NCBI GenBank assembly: GCA_029237695.1
Contig: CM055278.1
Coordinates: 77,645,817-77,709,816, forward strand
Source of the DNA: Conchocele bisecta
Taxonomy: Eukaryota; Mollusca; Bivalvia; Lucinida; Thyasiridae
DNA: 64,000 bases
Direction: 5' to 3'
Of the stretch, positions 21,870 to 33,008 are shown piece by piece. The notes under the pieces were generated by a model. The model saw nothing but the letters and a program-made list of their open reading frames with translations, was not told the DNA's origin and made no database searches. Made by a program: the position numbers and the translations under genes. Every line of letters starts with the position of its first letter. Within the stretch, counting starts at the first letter, position 1.

Positions 21870-23945
21870 CAACTGCTCGCAGAAATGCAGGCACCGAGCC
21901 TCTCCATGCGGTTGTCCAGAACATCATGGATGAGCCCATCCCAAAAGCAGCGAAGAGGCGATTGCTCAAGCCCTTGCTTCCAATTGCAAGCAGCTATCGG
22001 CCCTCCCCGAAACTCCCGACAAGCATCCAGAGGGAACGCAAGGCTATCATTGCCGAAGAGTTTGACCCACTTCATCCCTCAAAAACGATCCGAAAAACCC
22101 AGGCCTACCAGAGATTCTAGAGTTGTTTGATGTTGCAAGGAGGACGGATGGGCCAGGCTTCAGGCGGACCCCCTGGGTAATAGGGAATTACCTGCGAGGT
22201 TGGCAGATAGATGTGCCTGAAGAACATCGAGATCCAAAAACCTTCATGGAGGTTGTGCACCCCCAGATTCGCCGAAAACTCGAAGAAGAGATCCTGGCTC
22301 TCAACGGGGTCAGGTTTCAGCTTGCTCTTAAAGGTACATGCCCACTCAGTAGACACAAACTGTTCTTTATATCAGAGATATCATCTGAGACATTTTCTGG
22401 CAAACACACATTCATTCACCATTACCCCACGTATTGATTAGCATTATTATACATTTTATATCAGACGTAACTTTCTACACTGATATCAGGGGCGATAACC
22501 GTGTTTCCTTAAAAACGGACATTACTATTTAATACTCTGTATATGTATTTTTTTGCTATGCAATTATCATAATTTATAATCTGTCGAAAATATTATTTTT
22601 TCAGGTGACGCATTTAATTAGTATAAATAATAATAATAACCTGCCTCATTTGCATATGAAAATAGCCTGATACAAACGTGCGTCACTATCGGTAACATAC
22701 ATATTACTAAATTATTATACCTGTATAGCGGCCACTCGTAATTTTTAGAACTGGTGGACTAGTGACACTATTATACACTTATTTCATTGCTATAAAGAAC
22801 ATTTTGTGCCTACTGAGTGGGCATGTACCTTTAATATCTAAGACAAACCCGATGGTACTGAGGAGCTCACAGACCCCGTGCTCGGCCGTAAACAAGAAGC
22901 TGTTCTGAAGGCTCATGAGATCAAAGAGGCACTAGACAAGGCATTCCCTAGTATCCTGGAGACGCTCGAAAAAATGGACGCAAAGAGGATCAGGGTGTTC
23001 GACAGAGTGCAGACGGTTTGGCTGGACATCGCCCTATACCAGTCTCTGAGGGGTGGCTCATACATTTCACTACCAGCGAATCAATGCCTTCGGTGGGCCT
23101 TACGGTCTGCCCTCTTTCCAGCGGCTAAGGAGCCACAAAGACCTTCCAAGTATCCAACGGAAGACGGCACAGGGATCGACGCCCCCCATACCCATCTCCC
23201 AGATTGAGAAGGTCGAAAAACAAAATGACCTGGCGATCAACGTATTCGGTTTGGATAAGGGGGTCATAGTCCACAGGCTCAGCAAACAACCGGAAGTCCG
23301 AAGGACAATAAACCTTCTGCTAATTGAGAAGGCATACAAATTCCACTACACATGGATTAAGGACCCCAACCGACTACTGTATGACCAGAGCAAGCACCCG
23401 GAGCGTAAACACTTCTGCGATCGCTGCCTCCATGGCTACACCCGGGAAGACTTGCTGGAGGCCCACAAGCCCGAGTGCCACGGGATCGGACAGACGGCGG
23501 TGAGGGTGGAGATACATGAACAGGGAAATAACAAGCTGAGCTTTCAGAACCGCCACAAGCACATCCCAGCCCCCTTCATCATCTACGCCAACTTCGAGGC
23601 ACTCGCCACAAAGACTGAGGGCCCAGAGCTCGACCCAGCAAAAGGCAATACACAAAGGACTCAGCATCACGAGGCATATAGCTACTGCTATGTGGTTGTG
23701 CACTTCGATGGCCACACAGAGCCGCCAGTGGAATACAGAGGGCATAACGCAGCAGAGCATTACCTTCAAGCAATACAGGAAGAAGAGGGAAAAATTAAGG
23801 CATGCGAGAGGACTGGCGAGCTTACATCATAGCCACGACCTGCATGGTGTGTGAGAAACTACTTGATGGATACCTCTGTTTGGGACCACTGCCACATCAC
23901 CGGGCAGAAAAGAGGGGCGACCCACACCGCCTGTAACATCAAAAG
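21870..23945 (+). pseudogene. Broken Polinton/adintovirus-type DNA polymerase B gene, N-terminal half
   Basis: Protein-primed family B polymerases of this type replicate Polinton/Maverick elements and adintovirus-like genomes. Segments in order: an N-terminal region (MDEPIPKAAKRRLLKP, 21926), a part ending at 22331, a MITE (22332-22830), then a part from about 22841 holding the conserved ALDKAFPSILETLEK. Next, in another frame, come EKQNDLAINVFG, a zinc-finger-like CDRCLHGYTREDLLEAHKPE (23415-23475) and the exonuclease I strand FIIYANFEAL. Two more frame changes (about 23825 and 23880) lead to CMVCE and DHCHITG..RG..H..CN, an endonuclease VII-like zinc motif. The frame breaks, an in-frame stop just after the MITE and the loss of the polymerase palm make it a fossil. 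The expected DFE of exonuclease I reads NFE. No capsid, integrase or ATPase gene is present nearby. Confidence 0.8.
22332..22830. mobile_element. MITE family C inserted in the polymerase relic, TSD TTAA
   Basis: The TIR AGGTACATGCCCACTCAGTA extends about 39 bp at both ends with two mismatches. TTAA lies at 22328-22331 and 22831-22834. 499 bp, non-coding. TTAA target sites are typical of piggyBac-like and Kolobok-like elements; the family is not resolved. Confidence 0.93.
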
Positions 23946-24033
23946 GCTTCACCCACGGACCATAACTGTAAAATTTGCCAATATCAGCCAATGGGGGTAA
24001 TGAAAGAAGACGTTGGAAATCTCTAATACTAGG

Positions 24034-24765
24034 ATGGCATTTTGACCTTCCGGCGGCCATCTTGGATGACGTAATCATCCGATTTCGACAAAAAAAATGC
24101 TACATAATGAATGTCTTGTCGATACCTTCGATTTGATAAATGACAGGTCCATATTCGGTCAAATGTGAAATTTTAACAAATCTGAAAGAGCGTTGAATAT
24201 CGATCATTCCTGCCAAGTTTCGTTGAAATCGGTCTGGCGGTTTGTAAAAAGAAAAGTGAAAGTGAATGGGTTTAACGTCCCACCAACAGCTAGGGTCATA
24301 TAGAGACGGGACCACATTTTAAAGTCTCGTCCGACAGACCAGTGGGATGGAAATACTATGAAAGTATTTTTGATGCCTAAGGCGAGGTTTGAACCCACAA
24401 ACTCCGGATTGGAAGTCAGGTGTTCTTACCTCTAGGCCACAATCCATCCCAAGGTTCGTAAAAAGAAGATTTGTTAAGTCTTTGACCTTCGTAATAATAT
24501 AATACATGTAATTATATATTCTCACGAACTGTTAGACCGATTTCGATGACACTTGGCATGAATGATTGATAGTCAATGCTCTTTCAGGTTTGTTAATATG
24601 TTGACCCCGGTATCCAAAATGGGCCGGGCCAGAGGGGTCAAATTCAAATCTGACCAAATATGGTCATGTCATAATTATATCAAATCGATCACTCTGGAAC
24701 ATATTTTTTGTCGACATTGGATGATTACGTCATCCAAGATGGCCGCCAAAAGATCGAAAGTACCA
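24034..24765. mobile_element. Inverted-repeat element with GGCGGCCATCTTGGATGACG ends
   Basis: GGCGGCCATCTTGGATGACG, then TAATCATCC and GTCGACAAAAAA-type text, occurs as inverted arms of about 65 bp at 24034-24100 and 24700-24765. A SINE is nested inside. No clear target duplication. Confidence 0.75.
24247..24455 (-). mobile_element. tRNA-derived SINE
   Basis: On the minus strand the head reads GTGGCCTAGAGGTAAGAACA (A-box-like) and GTGGGTTCAAACCTCGCC (B box), then a body and the tail GACGTTAAACCCATTCACTT. A 5'-truncated sister lies at 52172-52334. It is not a functional tRNA gene. Confidence 0.8.
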
Positions 24766-24845
24766 TAAAAGCTCTTTAGTAAGACTCTTAATTTCAAAAT
24801 GTTGGGCCATAAGCCTAATACTATCCACATTATATAAAGATGTTT

Positions 24846-25490
24846 GCATATCATATAATGAACAATGCACATCATGTAAAGAAGTGTGCACATCATGTAA
24901 AGTAGTGTGCACATCATGTAAGGTAGTGTGCACATCATATAATGAACAATGCACATCATGTAAAGTAGTGTGCACATCATATAAAGTAGTGTGCACATCA
25001 TGTAAGGTAGTGTGCACATCATATAATGAACAATGCACATCATGTAAAGTAGTGTGCACATCATATAATGAACAATGCACATCATGTAAAGTAGTGTGCA
25101 CATCATATAAAGTAGTGTGCACATCATATAATGAACAATGCACATCATATAACAATTTGTACATCATATAATGAACAATGCACATCATATAAATAAGTTT
25201 GCTCATCATTTAATGAAGTTTGCACATCACATAATGAAGAACGCACATCATATAAAGAAGTTTGCACATCATAAAAGAAGTTTGCACATCATATACTGAA
25301 CAATGCACATCATATAAAGAAGTTTACACATCATGTAAGGAAGTTTGCACATCATATAATGAATAATTCACATCATATAAAAAGTTTGCACATCATATAA
25401 TGACCAATGCACATCATATAATGACCAATGCACATCATATAAAGAAATATGCACACCATATAAAGAAGCTTGCACATCATATAAACATGT
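24846..25490. repeat. 21-bp satellite array, about 30 units
   Basis: Units such as GCACATCATATAATGAACAAT and GCACATCATGTAAAGTAGTGT alternate. Because 21 is a multiple of 3, long frames stay open on both strands (MCTLLYM-like), but they are artefacts of the period. Confidence 0.95.
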
Positions 25491-25946
25491 ATCTGCATAT
25501 AAGGCAGCTATTGCGTTCCATATGTATCCATGCATGCGTAAGTATCATTCTCATTGCAAGCGCGCGAATTAGCATTCAGCCGGTCATTATAATTTCACCG
25601 TGACATCGAGATATAGTTATTATATGTATTTGCATACACTATTATATATCATAGACTGAGCAAGAAAAAACAACTTTACTGTCATTAATGTGTAATAACT
25701 TTTTTTTATTTCTACGTGTATATACACGCTACCTGTGTCGAAATGTCGGTCAAGAGTGCCCATACCTTGTGTGTATCTGATTTGTTATCATCGGAAAATC
25801 TGTAATGATCGAATCGTCAAAAAGTCGTTTCGAGCCATTTGCACGTGCTCGTGCTCAATGAATGGACAATTCAGTTTGGCCTACCTGAGCAGACAAGTCA
25901 TTCGGTACTAAGCCAAAAACATAGACAAGTTTGTTTTGACAGATAT

Positions 25947-26092
25947 ATGCCGCGTTTATCACTAGTGCAGAGAAATCAGGAAATTGGTATGCTTCGAGCT
26001 GGCATTGCTCCCGTTGCCGTCAGTAGATTGTTTTGTTGCAGCCGCATAACCATTTTCAATTTGATTACGCGTATGCAGCAAACTGGGGATGT
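25947..26092 (+). pseudogene. Tc1-like transposase, N-terminal part
   Basis: The ATG at 25947 begins MPRLSLVQRNQEIGMLRAG, the paired-like helix-turn-helix that binds the transposon ends, and runs to MQQTGDV where the nested element interrupts the codon. The matching continuation (VADRPRAGRSRV) resumes at 29776. The frame is intact up to the break. The gene is inactive because of the insertion and of later lesions in the second half. Confidence 0.85.
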
Positions 26093-29000
26093 AGTCTGGA
26101 TGCCAAAGCTGGTGTTTTAGCGGAACCCTGACGAGACTGATATAGTTTCTTTCTCGGTTGATTCTGAAGCTCACCATGCCACATACACAGAAACTGCCTG
26201 GTAAATTGGAGTTACCCTTGAGTATTTGTCAAAATACAAGATGGCCGCCAACATGGCAGCCAAAGCGAATTGTCTACCAAAATGGTGAACCACTTGTCAG
26301 ATTCTGGTGATCTTAGTGTCGATTTGTAGGCTTTTTGACATGATGCCCGATGCATTGACCATTGTTATTTTGGCATAAAGCATCAATGTGACGATATACA
26401 ATCAAGGTAAAGGGGCTTTTTGGCCACACAATAGTGTTAGTTTTCGGTCATATGGCTGACATTTCCCCATTAATATAGTGCCAGATGATGTGTAAAGCAG
26501 CAGTACTGGTTTCCAGCAATATATGTATGTACTAGATATAAACAATATCAGATGAGCGCGCTTTCAAATCCATGCTTGGCAAGTGTCCGGCCAACGCGAA
26601 ACTTTCACAAAGTACACCTGATTGCGCAATATCATTGACGCTAGTATCCTGTATGGCGACTCATTACATGTCGGTCTACAAGACCAAATGAACATTGATG
26701 ACAGATTCCAAGTGTATTGCCACAGACATTGTATCTACACATATCTAGCATGTGCATCAGCCTACCGTCTGTCGGTTGATATAAAGTATCCGCCTACTAA
26801 GCGAATAAGACGCTCTAACATTCCGATCTGTCAATTCCGAGAACATTGTTTCTACTGTGGTCAGGACTGTTGTATTTAAAAGGATAAGAAGAATCATAAT
26901 CGATCGGTACCGGCACATCTGGTGACGGAGATCGACACACATGAAATTGATGAAATGGGAGAACTCATAATGATCAAGAACAAGGCACTGACGCAGTGTG
27001 AAGTGCGTCAGGACACGTGGGCAGACGAGGTGAGATTGTGTGTCACAGGCGCCCCTAGTGACTTACATGCGTCCGACGCCAGATATCACAAGGACTGTTT
27101 GAGTAGGTAATTTAGTAACACGAATCTTCCCGGTGGTCGCAAGGGATCCTATGATAATGACACCAGCGAACACCACAGTCGGCAGGTATAAGGCAGCTCA
27201 TCACCGAGATGCAATCTGGGATTCAGTGGAATTGCAGGGAATATTTACAGACATAGTGGGTATAGTAGCTCTATCAAACGATCCGATTCACTGAGTTGGA
27301 TAGATCAAAATTGTCTGGTCATTCTCTCGACACATGGGTAGCGCAAAATCGTCATGTTCCGGGACAACGCTAAGGCTACACTGAAAGTGAAAAAAGGACA
27401 AGGACGAGATGGATGATATAGCTGCTGCTCTTGATGTTATTGTCAGACGCAAAAAGGCAGAGGTAGTCGAAATAGTCTATGAAAAGGGCAAGTACCATTG
27501 ACGAATATCCAACACTACTAGTGTGTTGCGCAAACACCTGACTCCTCTTCAAACAGCTCTTGGTGTGTTAATTCGTCGTAAAAAGATCATCAATCATATG
27601 ATGGACTATAACGTCACATGCACATATGAGGAAATGCGTAGATTAAACAAATCATCCGCAGTGTCGAGGTACCTTAAGCAGAACAGAGAAATGAGAGCCC
27701 CTATCTCAGTGGACGGACTGATACAACACATTGCGGATAATTTTTACGCGGATATGTCGAGCCCAAATGGGAAAGTATCTACACACGCACTCGTCACTCG
27801 TCACTCGTCCCCGAGTCCGACGCCACCACTGAAACTGAAACTTCCCCTCGTATATCAAATGAAGACATGAAGAATCCAATCCACTTCAATGAAAACGAAG
27901 AGGCTTGATACCATTCATCGTAGAGGGGAACCCACTGTCACATGCAGTCCCACGATCGAACCTGTCAGATCTTCTATGCGAAGCAGAGTGTGTCTTGCGC
28001 ACGAGCTGGAGACATGTATTTGGAATTTCTCAAGGTAACACAGTATATATTTTGGTAGGCAACTTGTCAGTATTCGACACATCCATCACCGGCATGCATG
28101 ACTTGAAGGAATTTATTTTACACATATTCGTATGTTTGTTATGTCTCACAAGCATACGTTTATGTAGTCGTCAACAGGGATACATGTCAACTACCTCCCA
28201 TTTACTGATGCCAAACTATCTGACCCGTCCACCATCCTCACATCGATGATGAAGGTGAAGAGACTCACAAATGCGAAAGGGTAGCACTGGGTCGTATACA
28301 CTACGGATCAGCAACTGTACAATGTATGATATGGAGCGATATTGAGAAGTTCACCACGTTCATTACTCGCCTCGATGGGATGCACTTTCTTATGAGCTTC
28401 ATCGGAACAGTTGGTGCGATTGCAGCATATAGTGGTTTGGTGGAGGTGCTCGAGTCAGCATTCTCAGGGGTGGCCAAGATGCTGTCAGAGGAGGAAATTC
28501 CACACAATATCAGAGATTGGAGGATGCTAACTGAGGAGCTACTACATGATGTGGTAAAATCACCTGCGATTCAGTCAATGGACGACGTCTAATCCACCTG
28601 CAACGTCTTTCTGAGATGAGTCGTACATTGAAGTTGTGGATACACGTGGATAAACGATAATCATTCGCCCTACACTTATAATGATGAAGTTTGTGCATGC
28701 AGAGCGTGAGAGCGACTCTCAAGGCAGTGAAAGAAGCTCTACCTTACTTCTTCAGCGCTGGCCATATAAACTATGCGCGGTACGGAGTCCACTGTTTACT
28801 CCAGATGGATGATGCTACCAGATGAAATGCGTGATCAATTTGAAAGGGTAGAGCACGTCGTAATATTGTCAGCCAAATATCCATTGTTTTCTAAATAATA
28901 CTAAATATAATTTATTCTATTGTTCCACAGGCGCAGTCTCCTTTCGTTTGTTGGGAGACTCCACCCTACCGGTGACATCCTATGACCAGGTGATTGAAGA

Positions 29001-29775
29001 GGCAGCTCGATTCACCTTTGCCTGCTACAACCAGACTGGCAAGAAGACCCTGGCGGAAGCGAGAGTCGATGAGTGCTTTCGAACCCCCCAAGCTCTGCTA
29101 GCTTCTCCCAACCCCAGAAGCATTTCGATCAAATGCCCTCCGAACCCACTATATACCAGCTAGCTGTGTGGCACAACGCATTTCAGCCCAATCCACCATC
29201 TCTTGACCCCACTGACCATGGTTGGTCATGTACCGCGTGCTCCACTTATCCCCACAATCGTCCCACTTCACGATGATTTTGCCCCAGTGGGACTCCTGTA
29301 AGGGCGGGGACGCCTGCAAAAACAAGAGTGGATCGTCTGTTTAACTCTTACATAATGTACTTAACAGAGTCACCGTGAACATAGCCACAAAAGACAATGC
29401 TATCGCGACAAATGTGACTATTTCAAAACAATATATACGGAGTAGGAATCATCAGAAACCGACAACACGGCGATAGGATCATCAAACTCTTCAAGTGAAG
29501 TGTTGCCAAATAACCATGAGCAATACATTGGGCATAATTGAAAGCATACAAATTGACACTAATATCACCATAATCTGACGAGTGGTTCACAATTTTGGTA
29601 GACAATTCGCTTTGACGGGCATCTTGGCGGCCATCTTCGATTTTGAAAAATGCTCAAGGATAACTCCCATTTACCAGGCAGTTTCTGTTTATGTGGCATA
29701 CTGTGCTTCAGAATCAGTCGAGAAACAAACTATATCAGTCAAGTCACCCTATATAGTGGTCTGGCCACCAGACTA
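26093..29775. mobile_element. 3.68-kb nested DNA transposon, long TIRs, TSD ATG
   Basis: The ends are TAGTCTGG and CCAGACTA. ATG before the left end (26090-26092) is repeated after the right end (29776-29778), and removing element plus one ATG restores the Tc1 reading frame exactly. The terminal inverted repeats extend about 290 bp (26093-26385 against 29775-29490) at roughly 80% identity by eye and include AAGATGGCCGCC. It encodes a degenerate multi-exon gene (next entry). The superfamily is not assigned: a 3-bp duplication with long TIRs could fit Academ-like or other groups. Confidence 0.88.
26600..29335 (+). pseudogene. Degenerate gene of an uncharacterised invertebrate transposon family
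   Basis: Consecutive plus-strand pieces keep the order of a large protein I remember as uncharacterised in cnidarians, molluscs and fish. They are a Cys/His region (FREHCFYCGQDC; DTWADEVRLCVTGAPSDLHA; DARYHKDC) at 26622-27107 with one stop, and LTPLQTALGVLI..KKIINH..DYNV and VDGLIQHIADNFYADMSSP at 27523-27790. Then follow DQQLYNV (about 28305) and, after a frame change, MIWSDIEKFTTF and MHFLMSFIGTVGAI (28326-28592), and PYFFSAGHINYARYGVH (about 28735). A splice acceptor TTCTATTGTTCCACAG precedes a last exon at 28931 with FACYNQTGKKTLAEARVDE and, in another frame, YQLAVWHNAFQPNPPSLDP. Several stops and shifts make it a fossil. Its catalytic residues are unknown to me. Confidence 0.75.
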
Positions 29776-30610
29776 ATGTGGCTGATCGTCCTAGGGCAGG
29801 GCGATCGCGTGTTACAACGCGTTACGTCAACATCGGGCAATCCGACTAACGCATTTACGCGATATGTTCCAGCCGGCAACCGTTATGGCAAGCCAATACC
29901 GCGTGTCCGGGTCTAAGACGACAGGAACGACATGTAAGGGCGTACAGGCCATACACTGACAGTATTTTGACGAATCGTCACCGCCGTGCCAGACTGCAAT
30001 GGACGAGGCGTCACCGTCATTGGCGTCGACGTGACTGGGATACCGTACTGTTCAGCGACGAGTCGCGCTTCAATCTCAGCCACGCCGACGGCCGGCAGCG
30101 AGTGTATGGCCGTAAAGGTGAACGCTACGCACAAGTGAGCGTACGTGAGAGAGAGACAGGTTTGGGGGTGGTGGCGTCATGGTCTGTGGAGGTATTATGG
30201 GAGGGCGTAAAACAAGACTCATTATCTTTCGTGGAAACATGAATGCCGCTCGCTACATAAACGAAATTCTTACTGCAGAGGCGATCTCTTTTCTGCAGAG
30301 ACACGGCCCAGGAACATTCCAACAGGACACTGCGCGTCCAGCCACTCCAAACCATTTGGCTGCTAGCAACATCAACGTTTTGCCGTGGCCAGCTGTCTCC
30401 CCAGACTTGAATCCCATAGAACACACATGGGATGAGCTGGGGAGACATGTGCGACAACGGCATGTGCCGAACAATGTGAACGAGCTAGCCAACGCACTAG
30501 TCACAGAATGGAACGCTATTCCCAACGCCGTGGTTCAACATTATGTCAATTTCATGCGACGTCGCGTCAACGCACCAATAAACACACGTGGTGGACACAA
30601 CATATATTAA
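29776..30610 (+). pseudogene. Tc1-like transposase, catalytic part, degenerate
   Basis: It resumes after the nested element with ADRPRAGRSRV, then a stop at about 29849 (frame change), RARLQWTRRHRHW and FSDESRFNLSHADG (first catalytic Asp). A frame change near 30150 leads to GGGGVMVCGGIMGG. The open stretch 30179-30610 carries FQQDTARPAT (second Asp) and LNPIEHTWDELG (Glu), ending GGHNIY before TAA. The spacing from the second Asp to the Glu is 30 intervening residues where Tc1 elements have 34, so four residues are missing just after ARPAT. Frame changes plus the insertion make it non-functional. Confidence 0.9.
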
Positions 30611-30851
30611 ACAGATAACATATCTCATCGATAACATCAACCAGAAATGCAAAGCGAATTTTTTTTTGGAAACTTGTGTTTTTCAGTTTTGCACCTTGTT
30701 CCCTTAATCATAACTTTTTGATTTCCAACAGAAATGCAGATGTGTTTCCAAATGGTCACTTGACATATACATATTAACATCATTGATATATCTCTTGAAA
30801 TGACCTAGATATGAACACACTAGGTACAGTAAAGTTTCTATTTTTGCTCAG

Positions 30852-31459
30852 TATATATTCTTTCAGTAAGTGGGCGCCTTATACTTATAGCTCTGTATAT
30901 TTGAATTGATTCATGCCTTTTTGAACAGCGTTTCAGCAATTTACAACTGATGCTTGTGAAAACTACCGGTCTGCTGTGGGTCTCACTGTACTGCCATGGG
31001 TCTCCCTGTGCAGCTATTGCATCTAGCCCTAGATGGGCGGCCCGTCTGTTAAGGACCCGTTCTATACCTGATCATCGTTTGATTCAAAGATAATTGCTTC
31101 GTAAATGTGATAGAATATATGTATAACATATATGTGAATACTGCCTCGTTACTGTATCCTATACGGTACAAGGAGTGGCCAAGTCGGCCATCTTTGTGTG
31201 TTCAAGCCATCAGACTGTTTCATCTGTTCTGTCGTTTGACACAGAACTAACAATGTGAAGTAGAACATATGATATAATGTAGCTAATCACATGTAGTAAA
31301 GCCAGGAGAACTGACTCCTATCAATTATATTACACCAAACTGTAAAATATGTCAGTTTTCCGGATAGGTTTGTGCCTGTATTTTTAACAACATGAACCAC
31401 CATTATAAATATCCTCATACACAGAAAATCGCACAGTGTATCACTTTTGCCTGGCAAAC
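30852..31459. other. Unassigned AT-rich sequence
   Basis: No gene or clear repeat between the Tc1 right end and the hairpin at 31460. Confidence 0.4.
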
Positions 31460-31542
31460 CAAATAAACGCTAAGTGACATCCATTTTAGATTTCACAATG
31501 TTTAAACATAGTGAAATATAAAATGGATGCCACTTAGCGTTT
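31460..31542. mobile_element. 83-bp hairpin MITE
   Basis: CGCTAAGTGACATCCATTTT pairs with AAAATGGATGCCACTTAGCG, then GATTTCAC with GTGAAAT, around AATGTTTAAACATA. Confidence 0.85.
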
Positions 31543-31956
31543 AGTAGAAACCAATTCCTTGATAAAGGCCTTGTGCCGAAAAGTAGGAAAAGTGTGTTCC
31601 TGGCTTTTGCAGAATTGTATTATTGCGGAAAGATTATTATAATATTTATAGCTAGCCGTTGTCATATCTGTCTATTGTGTATTACACCAAATTTTATTTG
31701 GTTTACTGTTATATTATTTGATGTATGTGTCAAACGCACGAAGTGGTGAAACTGTACGATGGCTTGTACATACAAAGATGGCGGAGATGGAAACTCAGTG
31801 CTTCATATAGTATACAGAAACCAAGACAAAATTCACATATGTTATATGCATATATCACATCACCCTTATGAAGCAATTATCATTGAAGTCAAGTGTATCT
31901 ATATATGACCTATTACCTTATGGTACGGGGCGCAAAGTGGGACATGGCTCAATTTT

Positions 31957-32365
31957 GTCAACAAAATTCATTTTTGTACCTATAAACTTGACAAAAACAA
32001 AACACAATTAAATATATACTGATTTTGTCAACAAAATTCACTTTTGTGCCACAAAACTCAATTCTGTGTCACAAAATTCACTTTTGTGCCACAAAACTCA
32101 ATTCTGTGTCACAAAATTCAATTCAAACAAAACAAAATTAAATATATACTGATTTTGTCAACAAAATTCACTTTTGTGCCACAAAACTCAATTCTGTGTC
32201 ACAAAATTCAATTCAAACAAAACAAAATTAAATATATACTGATTTTGTCAACAAAATTCACTTTTGTGCCACAAAACTAAATTCTGTGTCACAAAATTCA
32301 CTTTTGTGCCACAAAATTCAATTCTGTGTAATAAAATTCAATTCTGTGTCACAAAAAATTCAATT
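31957..32365. repeat. Subterminal array of self-complementary CACAAAATT...TTTTGTG units
   Basis: About 20-bp units (CACAAAACTCAATTCTGTGT) plus a roughly 115-bp higher-order repeat with AATTAAATATATACTGATTT. Counterparts lie at 33150-33350. The open frame across it is repeat-derived. Confidence 0.85.
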
Positions 32366-32803
32366 CTGCATACGTTTCGTATACGTATTTGCATACGTTT
32401 CGATTCTGTTGCCCAAATATGGCACACGCATGTAAGAAGGACTACCATTGGTCAGATACAGTATGACAAAAATGTGGCCTGAATAATATGTATACAAATA
32501 TATCAGCAACAAACATGATGGAACTTGGATGGAAAATAACATTTTGTGAATTGGTTGCCATGACAACCGTTTATTGTAATTATGTATTGACTATGTACAT
32601 ACATTTAATAACGCTATCCCAATGTTGGTTACTTGAAATAAAACGATGCTGTTGTTAAAATGTTTATATAAACTAGTTGTTATTTGGCCGCCCTGGCATC
32701 CGCATACATGATTAGTCACAATAAGATTCTTGGATAGAACTAGAGGTATATATTTTGTAATCATAATATAACAAAAATAACTGTCCATAAAGAAGTATAA
32801 TAT

Positions 32804-33008
32804 CAGGCGTGTAGCTGCATTAAGGCACTGCAGGCCCGGGCCTGCAGAATTTTCGAGAAAATGGAAAAAATAATGTGCCAGAGTGCATCATTTACCTTCT
32901 AGTTTCGATTTTTTTACTGACTTACTGACCCCCCTAGCATACTCGCACCAACGGTGCTCGAAGTAGTCAACCGGGCCTGCAGATTCAAATTGGCTAGCTA
33001 CGCCCCTG
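32804..33008. mobile_element. 205-bp hAT-like MITE, TSD AATAT
   Basis: Left end CAGGCGTGTAGCT, right end AGCTACGCCCCTG. AATAT flanks both sides (32799-32803 and 33009-33013). Contains the palindrome CTGCAGGCCCGGGCCTGCAG. Confidence 0.9.

Larger units (their letters stand above)
25654..30851 (+). mobile_element. Tc1-like transposon split by a nested element
   Basis: The left end has CTGAGCAAGAAAAAACAACT and the right end, in reverse, CTGAGCAAAAATAGAAACTT, each next to TA. Without the 3.68-kb insert it is about 1.5 kb, normal for Tc1. The two transposase pieces are listed separately. Confidence 0.85.

Noticed and set aside
24375..24455. tRNA-like sequence with A and B boxes
   Set aside because: It is the head of a SINE: it continues into a SINE body and tail, does not form a full cloverleaf, and a truncated sister exists at 52172.
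24675..25209. Long open frames on both strands with repeated MCTLLYM or HDVHCSLY motifs
   Set aside because: They are the translation of a 21-bp satellite; the period is a multiple of three, so frames stay open without selection.
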